From the NCBI GenBank assembly GCA_045538075.1, contig JAZSQT010000107.1, positions 1 through 9,378 on the forward strand: a stretch of 9,378 bases of DNA, written 5' to 3'. The position numbers and the translations under genes were made by a program. How positions within the stretch are numbered: position 1 is the first letter of the stretch; every line of letters starts with the position of its first letter. Below are positions 1-5,699 of the stretch, piece by piece. The notes under the pieces are model-generated. The model was not told the origin of the DNA. It was given only the letters and a program-made list of their open reading frames with translations, and did no database searches. Source of the DNA: JAZSQT01 sp045538075. GTDB taxonomy: Bacteria; Chrysiogenota; Deferribacteres; Deferribacterales; Mucispirillaceae.

Positions 1-54
1 AATCATTTTTTGATTTTACAATTTACAATTTTATATCTAAACTATAATAGATTA

Positions 55-83
55 TTGAGAAAATAAGTTAATAATGGTATAAT
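55..83 (+). promoter_or_regulatory. Sigma-70-type promoter of the LPS operon
   Basis: The -35 box is TTGAGA at 55-60 and the -10 box is a perfect TATAAT at 78-83, separated by 17 bp. Transcription should begin about 7 nt after the -10 box, at about 90, which is immediately before or on the ATG at 91. No clear Shine-Dalgarno sequence lies between the -10 box and that ATG, so the first gene may be read from a leaderless mRNA. Boxes and spacing are seen directly; the start site is inferred. Confidence 0.75.
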
Positions 84-90
84 TAAAGAT

Positions 91-735
91 ATGACTATAT
101 TAACGAAAATTGGCTATTTTATAGCATTTCATATTGTAAATTTATACTGTAAAACTTGGCGATATAAATTAGTCAATAGAAGTGCATACGATAATTTAAG
201 AAGTAAGGGTGTTAGTGTCGTTATGGCGATTTGGCATGATAGTATATTGCCTTGCACGTTTCTTCATAGAAAAGAAGGTATGGTTACTATTGCTTCAGAC
301 TCAAAGGACGGTTCGTTGATAGCTTATGCCCTTAATAAATGGGGGTTTAATACTGCAAGAGGTTCATCTACAAGAGGTGGAGTAAAAGCAGCCCTTAAAG
401 CCGTTAAATTAAGTAAAGAAAATAAGGTTCCTTGTGCCGTTACTGTTGATGGTCCAAAGGGTCCTCGCCACCAAGTTAAAGATGGTGCTATATTTATCGG
501 TAAAAAATTAGATAAAGTAGTATTAATAGGTTTATTAAGTTGTAAAAGATATAAGCGATTTAATAGTTGGGATAAATTTATTTTGCCACTACCTTTTGCA
601 AAAATTACTATTACTTATTCTGACCCAATATATCTTTCTGACGGTATTGAAAAGGAAGATATAGAAAAAGATAAGCAAATTTTACAAAATAGAATGTTGG
701 ATCTTACAAATGAAGTTAGTCCTTTTTTTGTATAA
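91..735 (+). CDS. DUF374 / lysophospholipid acyltransferase-family protein
   Basis: This 214-residue protein belongs to the DUF374 (COG2121) branch of the glycerolipid acyltransferase-like superfamily. It has a hydrophobic N-terminus (about residues 7-20), then WHD at 48-50, SDSKDG at 69-74, RGSSTRGG at 90-97 and the diagnostic DGPKGP at 120-125. Its length is normal for the family. The exact reaction is not known for most members. First position in an operon with waaA and an LpxL homologue suggests a role at the inner membrane in lipid A or envelope lipid assembly, which is inference. The ATG at 91 is the only sensible start, since the next Met is at residue 45, but there is no good ribosome binding site and the promoter -10 box ends 7 nt upstream. 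The 3' end overlaps waaA by 26 nt. Confidence 0.85.
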   Translation: MTILTKIGYFIAFHIVNLYCKTWRYKLVNRSAYDNLRSKGVSVVMAIWHDSILPCTFLHRKEGMVTIASDSKDGSLIAYALNKWGFNTARGSSTRGGVKAALKAVKLSKENKVPCAVTVDGPKGPRHQVKDGAIFIGKKLDKVVLIGLLSCKRYKRFNSWDKFILPLPFAKITITYSDPIYLSDGIEKEDIEKDKQILQNRMLDLTNEVSPFFV

Positions 736-1936
736 CTTGATTTATATAATCCTTTTGCCAGTTGCTTTTATTGTTTATTCAATAATTGTTAAGATTAAAG
801 CAGGCGAAAAAGGATATATTGAAAGATTTGGACTTATTAAATTAAATAAGGCTCCCCGTAGTAAATCTATATGGTTTCACTGTGCAAGTGTCGGTGAAGT
901 TCGCAGTATTTCTAATATTGTTGATAATATTAGAAAAAAATATAGTGATGTAGATATAATTGTTTCTACAATGACTACAACTGGAAGAAAAGAGGCAAAA
1001 GAGTATATAAAAGCTGATGAGGCATTTTTGTTGCCAATAGAAAATAGTTCTGCTATTAGTCATATTATAAAGTTGTTAGGTGTAAAAGTATTTTTTATTG
1101 TTGATACTGAAATATGGCCAAATCTCATATATAGTGCTGGCTCAAACAGTCGTTTAATAATGATAAATGGTAAGATTTCAGAAAAATCTTTTAAAACTTA
1201 CTATAGATTTCGTTTATTTTTTGCACCATTATTTAATAAATTTTCTGCCATACTTACAAAAAGTATCCAAGATTATGAAAGGTTTACGAAAATTACTAAA
1301 AACAATAAAAAAATAGCACCATTAGGCAATATTAAGTTTAATCAAATCAAGAAAGTTGAAGATATAAAATTAATAGACAAATTTAAAAATATAAAATATG
1401 CTTTTGCTGCAAGCACCCACAATAATGAGGAAGAGATATTTATTGATGGGTTTATTGATGGTGGTAAAGATTTTGACAAAGCTATAATAGCACCAAGACA
1501 TATTGTTAGGTGCGATGAAATTGTTGAAATGGTTAAAAATAAAGGATTAACCGTTTCAAAATATTCAGAAGACATAGATAGTCAAGTAGTCGTTATAGAT
1601 AGCTTTGGTTTATTAGAAAGTTTATATGTTTCTGCTACAAAAATTTTTATAGGTGGCTCTATCGTTAATATTGGAGGGCATAATATTTTTGAAGCACTAC
1701 AGTTTGAAAAACAAATTGCAGTTGGAAATAATATGCAAGATTTTGCAGAAATTTACGAACCAGCTAAAAAATATAATTTAGTAGAAAATGTTAATAGTAG
1801 CCAAGATATTGCTATTTGGTTGCAAAAAGAATACGATAAAAAAGATTTTAGTAATTTTTTTGAAGAAATAAATAATAAAAATAAGAATATAACTGAAACT
1901 ATTGAGGAATTAATAAATGATGTATTATCTTGCTAA
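710..1936 (+). CDS. waaA: 3-deoxy-D-manno-octulosonic acid (Kdo) transferase
   Basis: WaaA/KdtA transfers Kdo from CMP-Kdo to the lipid A precursor on the cytoplasmic face of the inner membrane, starting the LPS inner core. The 408-residue length is close to the family norm. An N-terminal membrane anchor covers about residues 3-28. The N-terminal glycosyltransferase domain carries WFHCASVGEV (54-64), whose Glu63 corresponds to the catalytic base of characterised WaaA, then TMTTTGRKEA and the TEIWPNLI signature. The C-terminal CMP-Kdo-binding domain has GGSIVNIGGHNIFEAL with GGHN at 322-325. The sequence cannot show whether it adds one, two or more Kdo units. The start overlaps the upstream gene by 26 nt, with a weak GGA 8 nt before the ATG, so translation is probably coupled. 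The end overlaps the next gene by 20 nt. The family call is firm. Confidence 0.96.
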   Translation: MKLVLFLYNLIYIILLPVAFIVYSIIVKIKAGEKGYIERFGLIKLNKAPRSKSIWFHCASVGEVRSISNIVDNIRKKYSDVDIIVSTMTTTGRKEAKEYIKADEAFLLPIENSSAISHIIKLLGVKVFFIVDTEIWPNLIYSAGSNSRLIMINGKISEKSFKTYYRFRLFFAPLFNKFSAILTKSIQDYERFTKITKNNKKIAPLGNIKFNQIKKVEDIKLIDKFKNIKYAFAASTHNNEEEIFIDGFIDGGKDFDKAIIAPRHIVRCDEIVEMVKNKGLTVSKYSEDIDSQVVVIDSFGLLESLYVSATKIFIGGSIVNIGGHNIFEALQFEKQIAVGNNMQDFAEIYEPAKKYNLVENVNSSQDIAIWLQKEYDKKDFSNFFEEINNKNKNITETIEELINDVLSC

Positions 1937-2810
1937 ACCTCTCATGTGGTTTTTGTGTCATTTACCATTAAATGTATTACACGCAATAGGTAAATTTTTA
2001 GCAATGTGTGTTTGGCATATATCTAAAGAAAGAAGAAAAGTAGCTACAATAAATGCAAAGATAATTGGTGCTAAAGAACCAGAAAAAGTTGCAAGAAAAT
2101 CATTTGATTATACTTTTATGGCGTATATGGAAACTTTTTATGCTCATAATGTAGATGATAAATTTATAAAAGAAAGAGTTACCATTACTGGGTTAGAGTA
2201 TTTTGAAGAAGCTAAAAAAAATAATATTCCAATAATGCTTGTTGGTGGGCATTTTGGTGCTTGGGCAATGTTTGCAATTATTTTTTCAAAGGCAGTTGGA
2301 GTAAAAATAGTTACTGTTGGTAGAGCAAGTAAAAATAAAGCATTAGATAAAATAATGGACGAATTGCGAACTTTTGATACGGTAGGTTACGTAACTCATC
2401 GTGGAGCCTTAGAGCAATTACCAAAATATTTTGAAGAAGGGTATATTGCTGGTGTATATTTAGACCATACTGCAACAGAAAAAGATTGTGTTAATGTTCC
2501 TTTTTATGGCTATAAAGCTCCTACTATAGCAGGAATGTATGCCATTGCAGCAAGAAAAAAAATATCTATTATGCCTATGTTTTTAAGGTTTTGTGAAAAT
2601 GGAAAGTATGAAATAATTATTACACCACTTATTCATCAAGATACATCTTTAAAAGGTAAAGATAGAATAATAAAACTTGCAACAGATGTAAATAAAGTTT
2701 ATGAGCAAGTATTTTCAAAATATCCAGAACAATGGTATTTAATCCATAGAAGATTTAAACGAGTGGAGGCTGATGATGGCACTATATCCGACCGTGTTTA
2801 TAGATCGTGA
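1917..2810 (+). CDS. LpxL/HtrB-like lipid A late acyltransferase, atypical active site
   Basis: This 297-residue protein is of the LpxL/LpxM (HtrB/MsbB) family, which adds secondary acyl chains to Kdo-lipid A at the inner membrane. The N-terminus is hydrophobic (about 3-35). The core has LVGGHFGAWAMF around residue 112, DHTATEKDCVNVPFYG from residue 183, and a downstream block on acyltransferase pattern (PTIAGMYAIAAR, then ISIMPMFLRF). In typical members the catalytic motif is HX4E (for example HFGNWE). Here His112 is present but the acidic position is Ala117 (codon GCA, one base from GAA). The protein may therefore be inactive, use another residue, or form a divergent subfamily. The ATG at 1917 is preferred over the one at 1920 because GAGGA at 1904-1908 lies 8 nt upstream. 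It follows waaA directly, as expected for a Kdo-dependent acyltransferase, and overlaps gmhB by 35 nt. Confidence 0.88.
   Translation: MMYYLAKPLMWFLCHLPLNVLHAIGKFLAMCVWHISKERRKVATINAKIIGAKEPEKVARKSFDYTFMAYMETFYAHNVDDKFIKERVTITGLEYFEEAKKNNIPIMLVGGHFGAWAMFAIIFSKAVGVKIVTVGRASKNKALDKIMDELRTFDTVGYVTHRGALEQLPKYFEEGYIAGVYLDHTATEKDCVNVPFYGYKAPTIAGMYAIAARKKISIMPMFLRFCENGKYEIIITPLIHQDTSLKGKDRIIKLATDVNKVYEQVFSKYPEQWYLIHRRFKRVEADDGTISDRVYRS
2765..2769 (+). promoter_or_regulatory. Ribosome binding site that fixes the gmhB start
   Basis: GGAGG sits inside the 3' end of the upstream acyltransferase gene. It is only 3 nt from the ATG at 2773 but 6 nt from the ATG at 2776, so the second ATG is the better start. 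Confidence 0.7.
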
Positions 2811-3357
2811 TGGCACTATTAATGTTGATGCAGGTTATATAAATCACCCAGATAATTTTATAATGTATCCTTATGCAGCTCAAGCAGTTAGAATGTTAAA
2901 TGAAGCTGGATATTTAGCCGTTATTATAACTAATCAATCAGGGTTAGGCAGAGGTTTTTTTACCCTTGATGTAATGAATAAAATTCACGATAAGATGTAT
3001 AAAATTTTTAATGATAACGGAGCAAAAATTGACGGTTTATATTATTGCCCCCACGATCCAAATGCTAAAGTAGAAGAGTTTAAAGCAGATTGTAATTGCA
3101 GAAAACCAAAAACAGGAATGATAGAAAATGCTTTAAAAGATTTACCTATAGATAAAAATAATATGTATTTTATCGGTGATAAAATTTCAGACATGAAAAC
3201 TGGCTTTGCTACAGGTTGTAAAACTATTATGGTGAATACTGGATACGGACAAGGAGAGTTGCTATATAAATCTCAAAAGTGGGATAGAATGCCAGATAAA
3301 ACTGCCTCTAATCTACTTGAAGCAGTCAGATTAATATTAAATAATGAAGTAGTTTAA
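2776..3357 (+). CDS. gmhB: D-glycero-D-manno-heptose 1,7-bisphosphate 7-phosphatase
   Basis: GmhB is a cytoplasmic HAD-family phosphatase that removes the C7 phosphate of heptose bisphosphate on the way to ADP-heptose, the donor for the LPS inner core. From the ATG at 2776 it has 193 residues, the usual size. HAD motif I is FIDRDGT with nucleophile Asp10 and acid/base Asp12. Motif II is TNQS at 52-55, followed by GLGRGFF. The GmhB-type zinc site is Cys91, His93, Cys106 and Cys108 in the pattern CPH...CNCRKPK, and motif IV is GDKISD with Asp135 and Asp139. Some relatives act on histidinol phosphate, but the zinc loop and the LPS operon favour the heptose enzyme. The anomer (alpha or beta) is not readable. 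It is the last gene of the overlapping operon; the other heptose genes must lie elsewhere. Confidence 0.93.
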   Translation: MALYPTVFIDRDGTINVDAGYINHPDNFIMYPYAAQAVRMLNEAGYLAVIITNQSGLGRGFFTLDVMNKIHDKMYKIFNDNGAKIDGLYYCPHDPNAKVEEFKADCNCRKPKTGMIENALKDLPIDKNNMYFIGDKISDMKTGFATGCKTIMVNTGYGQGELLYKSQKWDRMPDKTASNLLEAVRLILNNEVV

Positions 3358-3499
3358 TAGTTTTAAACTTTTGCAATTATAATTATCGGTAATAATATTT
3401 TTTTCTTAATTTACTTTGTTAATATTTTAACGAGCTAAATTGTAACCTTTTTTCTTTTCATTCGTCAAAAAGAATATATTAATCAATATGGAGTTGAAT
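3358..3499. other. Intergenic region before the flavocytochrome gene
   Basis: This 142-nt stretch is very AT-rich. A weak terminator-like element, ATTAT (3382-3386), a 5-nt loop and ATAAT (3392-3396), followed by seven T (3398-3404), could end the LPS operon, but its stem has only 5 A-T pairs. A perfect 14-nt palindrome of GTTAA and TTAAC around TATT lies at 3418-3431 and could be an operator. No convincing -35/-10 pair for the next gene was found: TTGTTA at 3416-3421 lacks a good partner, and TATATT at 3475-3480 has no good -35. Read-through from gmhB cannot be excluded. Confidence 0.4.
3490..3493 (+). promoter_or_regulatory. Ribosome binding site that fixes the flavocytochrome start
   Basis: GGAG overlaps the upstream in-frame ATG (3488-3490) and lies 6 nt before the ATG at 3500. 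The first ATG has no Shine-Dalgarno of its own, so the second is preferred. The same layout occurs at the chemoreceptor gene (5685/5700). Confidence 0.65.
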
Positions 3500-4828
3500 A
3501 TGTCTTCTTTAAAGAAATTTATATTATTTGGTTTTATTTATGGAGTTGTTACATTTATATTATCTCCAGCTTGCGATAAGTTATTTAGTAATAGTGGTTT
3601 TTGGAATGTAAAAGAGCAGCTATTATATTTGTCTGGTTCTATAGCTATGGCGTATATGGTTTTATCTATGGTATTATCATCAAGATTTGCCTTTATTAAC
3701 AAACTTGTAGGTGGCTTAGATAAAGGATATATTGTCCACAAATGGTTAGGTATTTTAGCTATATCTTTTTCAATTTTTCACTGGATAATAGAGCAATCAC
3801 CAAGAATTGCATTATATTTTAATCTTATTGCACCAAGAGTAAAATCTAATACTCAAAATGTAGATGTAGATTTAGGAAAACAATTATATAGTTTAGGTAA
3901 TGATATTGTAGAAATTGCTTTTTATGTTTTAATATTAATTGTAATAATTTCTTTAATAAAAAAAATACCTTACCATATTTTCAAAATTATTCATAAAACT
4001 ATACCAATATTTTTTATTATGATAACTTTTCATACTGCTACTATTCAAATTAAAGGTGGTTGGTATTTTAGTATTAGTAGCCTTTTATTATGGATAATGA
4101 TGATTGTAGGTTTAATTTCTGCTTTTTTATCACTATTTTTCTTGATTGGAAAGAAGAATAAAGTTTTATCAACAGTAACAAATATTAAACGTAATGAAAA
4201 ACATAAAATTACAGAAGTAACTTTATTAGTTGATAGTGATAAATTTGATTATAAAGCCGGTCAATACGCTTTTTTATCTTTTCCTTTTAAATATGGTGCT
4301 CACCCTTTTAGTATTGGTAGTTTTAATAAAGACAAAAAAGAAATTACTTTTTATATTAAAGAGTTAGGAGATTTTACAAATATATTATACGAAAATACTA
4401 AAATAGGCGACAAGGTGATAATAGAAGGAGCATACGGAGAATTTACTTTTAATAAAGAAAACTTAAATCAAATTTGGATTTCTGGAGGCATTGGTATATC
4501 ACCTTTTTTAAGTATTTTAGATTATTTGTCTAATTATGATAGTGGAGATTATAGTAATATATATTTTTTCTGTAGTATGAGAGGCGATAATCCATATAAG
4601 GAAAAAATTTTACAATTATGTAATAAGTTAAAAATAAATGTATTTTTTATAGATACTATAAAGGAAAAGCGAATAACTTTTGATGATATAAAAGAAAAAG
4701 TAAAAAATGTTAATGGATACGATTTATATTATTGTGGTCCTACAAAAATGATTAAAGATATTAGAAAAAGAATTAAAAAAGATAAATTAAATATAAAAGC
4801 TCACTTTGATAATTTTGAAATGAGATAA
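3500..4828 (+). CDS. Ferric reductase/NOX-like transmembrane flavocytochrome
   Basis: This 442-residue protein joins a ferric-reductase-like membrane domain to a ferredoxin-NADP reductase-type module. It should pass electrons from cytoplasmic NAD(P)H through FAD and two b hemes across the inner membrane. The membrane part is about residues 5-215. Its heme-ligand histidines pair as His80/His94 and His165/His178, spacings of 14 and 13, the same as in gp91phox (101/115, 209/222). The FAD site is HPFSIGS (268-274), the nucleotide-binding glycine motif is GGIGISPF (329-336), CGP is at 412-414, and the C-terminus FDNFEMR is of FNR type. The terminal acceptor (ferric iron, oxygen, a quinone or a periplasmic partner) is unknown. 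No partner subunit is adjacent, so it probably acts alone. It ends 34 nt before the convergent DUF1643 gene, with a shared terminator between. Confidence 0.88.
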   Translation: MSSLKKFILFGFIYGVVTFILSPACDKLFSNSGFWNVKEQLLYLSGSIAMAYMVLSMVLSSRFAFINKLVGGLDKGYIVHKWLGILAISFSIFHWIIEQSPRIALYFNLIAPRVKSNTQNVDVDLGKQLYSLGNDIVEIAFYVLILIVIISLIKKIPYHIFKIIHKTIPIFFIMITFHTATIQIKGGWYFSISSLLLWIMMIVGLISAFLSLFFLIGKKNKVLSTVTNIKRNEKHKITEVTLLVDSDKFDYKAGQYAFLSFPFKYGAHPFSIGSFNKDKKEITFYIKELGDFTNILYENTKIGDKVIIEGAYGEFTFNKENLNQIWISGGIGISPFLSILDYLSNYDSGDYSNIYFFCSMRGDNPYKEKILQLCNKLKINVFFIDTIKEKRITFDDIKEKVKNVNGYDLYYCGPTKMIKDIRKRIKKDKLNIKAHFDNFEMR

Positions 4829-4831
4829 GTT

Positions 4832-4861
4832 TATAGGCAGTGTTAATTGGCACTGCCTATA
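4832..4861. terminator. Bidirectional intrinsic terminator between convergent genes
   Basis: A perfect 11-bp stem (4832-4842 with 4851-4861, GGCAGTG against CACTGCC flanked by TATA) encloses an 8-nt loop. AT-rich sequence flanks both sides. It fills almost the whole gap between the stop codons at 4828 (+) and 4863 (-), so it can serve both transcripts. The T-run is interrupted on both strands, so efficiency is uncertain. Confidence 0.8.
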
Positions 4862-4862
4862 T

Positions 4863-5393
4863 TTATTTATAAAAATCTATATTGTATTTTATTAATTTTG
4901 TATCTTGTTTCAAATATAGAGGGTGTTTTGGGTGTCCATTTTTTGTAGCAGGTCCAGCAGATAACCAGTTGCAATTATATTTTTTTGAAATGCCAATAAT
5001 ATCTATAAGACATTTTTTTAAAAAATCCCTTTTTACAATAATAGAACCCCAAGCAGCCCAAATATCACTGTTATTATACTTTTTTAAAATATTTTCAAAA
5101 TGGATTAAATTATTTTTATGGAGTTCTTTGTTTAAATTTTTGTGCATATTATCTGGGTTAGTTGCTCTTTGGGGATAAACATTAAACATTATCCACGAAT
5201 CATATCCATTATTTTTTGATACTCTTTCTACAGATTTTAATGTTGGATCAAGGTCGTTAGGTTTTGCAGTGCTAGGGTTAATGCCAAAAACAATTAATGG
5301 GTTTTCCCCTTTCGTCCCTAAGATATATCTACTTTTTTCATCACGATAAATGTAAATCCAATTTTCAATAGGATAAGTATAACTAATTTTCAT
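4863..5393 (-). CDS. DUF1643 family protein
   Basis: This 176-residue soluble protein matches the DUF1643 pattern, a family of unknown function often found in phages, plasmids and variable regions. Recognisable blocks are GINPSTAKPNDLDPT (37-51, with NPST at 39-42 and DPT at 49-51), MFNVYPQRATNP (69-80), AAWGS (113-117) and the C-terminal TKNGHPKHPLYL (150-161). There is no signal peptide or membrane segment, and the protein looks full length. It stands alone, convergent with the flavocytochrome gene and divergent from the chemoreceptor gene. No Shine-Dalgarno precedes the ATG, and the predicted -10 box ends about 6 nt upstream, so it may be translated from a leaderless mRNA. No function can be assigned. 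Confidence 0.85.
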   Translation of the reverse strand: MKISYTYPIENWIYIYRDEKSRYILGTKGENPLIVFGINPSTAKPNDLDPTLKSVERVSKNNGYDSWIMFNVYPQRATNPDNMHKNLNKELHKNNLIHFENILKKYNNSDIWAAWGSIIVKRDFLKKCLIDIIGISKKYNCNWLSAGPATKNGHPKHPLYLKQDTKLIKYNIDFYK

Positions 5394-5399
5394 TAGTGA

Positions 5400-5427
5400 T
5401 TATTAACTTAATTTATACTTTTTTCAA
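5400..5427 (-). promoter_or_regulatory. Candidate promoter of the DUF1643 gene
   Basis: On the minus strand TTGAAA (5427-5422) is followed after 16 bp by TAATAA (5405-5400). The predicted start of transcription would fall at about the ATG at 5393, giving no leader. The boxes fit the consensus, but the region is so AT-rich that chance matches are common. Confidence 0.45.
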
Positions 5428-5612
5428 TATGCAAATGTAGAAATAATACATTTTTAACAAGAAAATAATATGTGTAAGTAAAATATGTGCTAATAAAATA
5501 ATAATTTTATTGGTAAAAAAATAATTAAATTAGGTAATTTACTCTTAAAATATTAAATTATAAGTAAAATGTATGATAAATACTAATTATGTTTTCATTG
5601 TGAATGTTTATC

Positions 5613-5641
5613 TTGATATATAGACATAATAACTATAAAAT
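5613..5641 (+). promoter_or_regulatory. Sigma-70-type promoter of the chemoreceptor gene
   Basis: TTGATA (5613-5618, 5 of 6 consensus bases) and TAAAAT (5636-5641, 5 of 6) are 17 bp apart. The predicted start at about 5648 lies in the left arm of the inverted repeat at 5645-5676 and gives a leader of about 50 nt. A sigma-28 motility promoter was looked for but not convincingly found. Confidence 0.6.
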
Positions 5642-5644
5642 GCA

Positions 5645-5676
5645 GTATTTATAAAAATTGTAATTTTTGTAAATAC
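5645..5676 (+). repeat. 32-nt inverted repeat in the chemoreceptor leader
   Basis: Two 15-nt arms (5645-5659 and 5662-5676) face each other across a GT dinucleotide. Fourteen of 15 positions pair in DNA; the exception (T5652 with G5669) would be a U-G wobble in RNA. The right arm ends 10 nt before the GGAGG ribosome binding site and is followed by GTTTTTA. It could be an operator at the transcription start, a 5'-end stabilising hairpin or a weak attenuator. Confidence 0.7.
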
Positions 5677-5686
5677 GTTTTTATAT

Positions 5687-5691
5687 GGAGG
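5687..5691 (+). promoter_or_regulatory. Ribosome binding site that fixes the chemoreceptor start
   Basis: GGAGG lies 8 nt before the ATG at 5700 and partly overlaps the in-frame ATG at 5685, which has no Shine-Dalgarno of its own. The start is therefore placed at 5700, and the protein begins MLSKIRL. Confidence 0.8.
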
Positions 5692-5699
5692 CAAAAATT

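Larger units (their letters stand above)
5394..5699. other. Gene-free divergent control region
   Basis: This 306-nt stretch separates the divergent DUF1643 and chemoreceptor genes. It holds a candidate promoter for each, the chemoreceptor's ribosome binding site and a 32-nt inverted repeat at 5645-5676. The middle part (about 5430-5610) is almost pure A/T, with no coding pattern, tRNA or recognisable RNA element. Confidence 0.7.

Noticed and set aside
1..54. AATCA/TGATT mini-hairpin and repeated ACAATTT at the left edge
   Set aside because: Short A/T-rich structures at the level expected by chance; they might be the tail of an upstream terminator but the window is cut here. No adapter sequence is seen at this end.
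3375..3396. Tandem AATTAT hexamers upstream of the ferric-reductase-like gene, resembling a Fur box
   Set aside because: A/T hexamers of this kind recur throughout this AT-rich sequence, and the site is over 100 nt from the start codon with no promoter nearby.
4882..5178. 98-codon plus-strand frame opposite the DUF1643 gene
   Set aside because: The minus strand encodes the recognisable DUF1643 motifs. The plus-strand frame has no start signal or family features.
5550..5580. TAAA followed about 17 nt later by GATAA, a possible sigma-28 motility promoter for the chemoreceptor
   Set aside because: The GCC of the GCCGATAA box is missing and the spacing is off by one. The sigma-70-like pair at 5613-5641 is closer and better.
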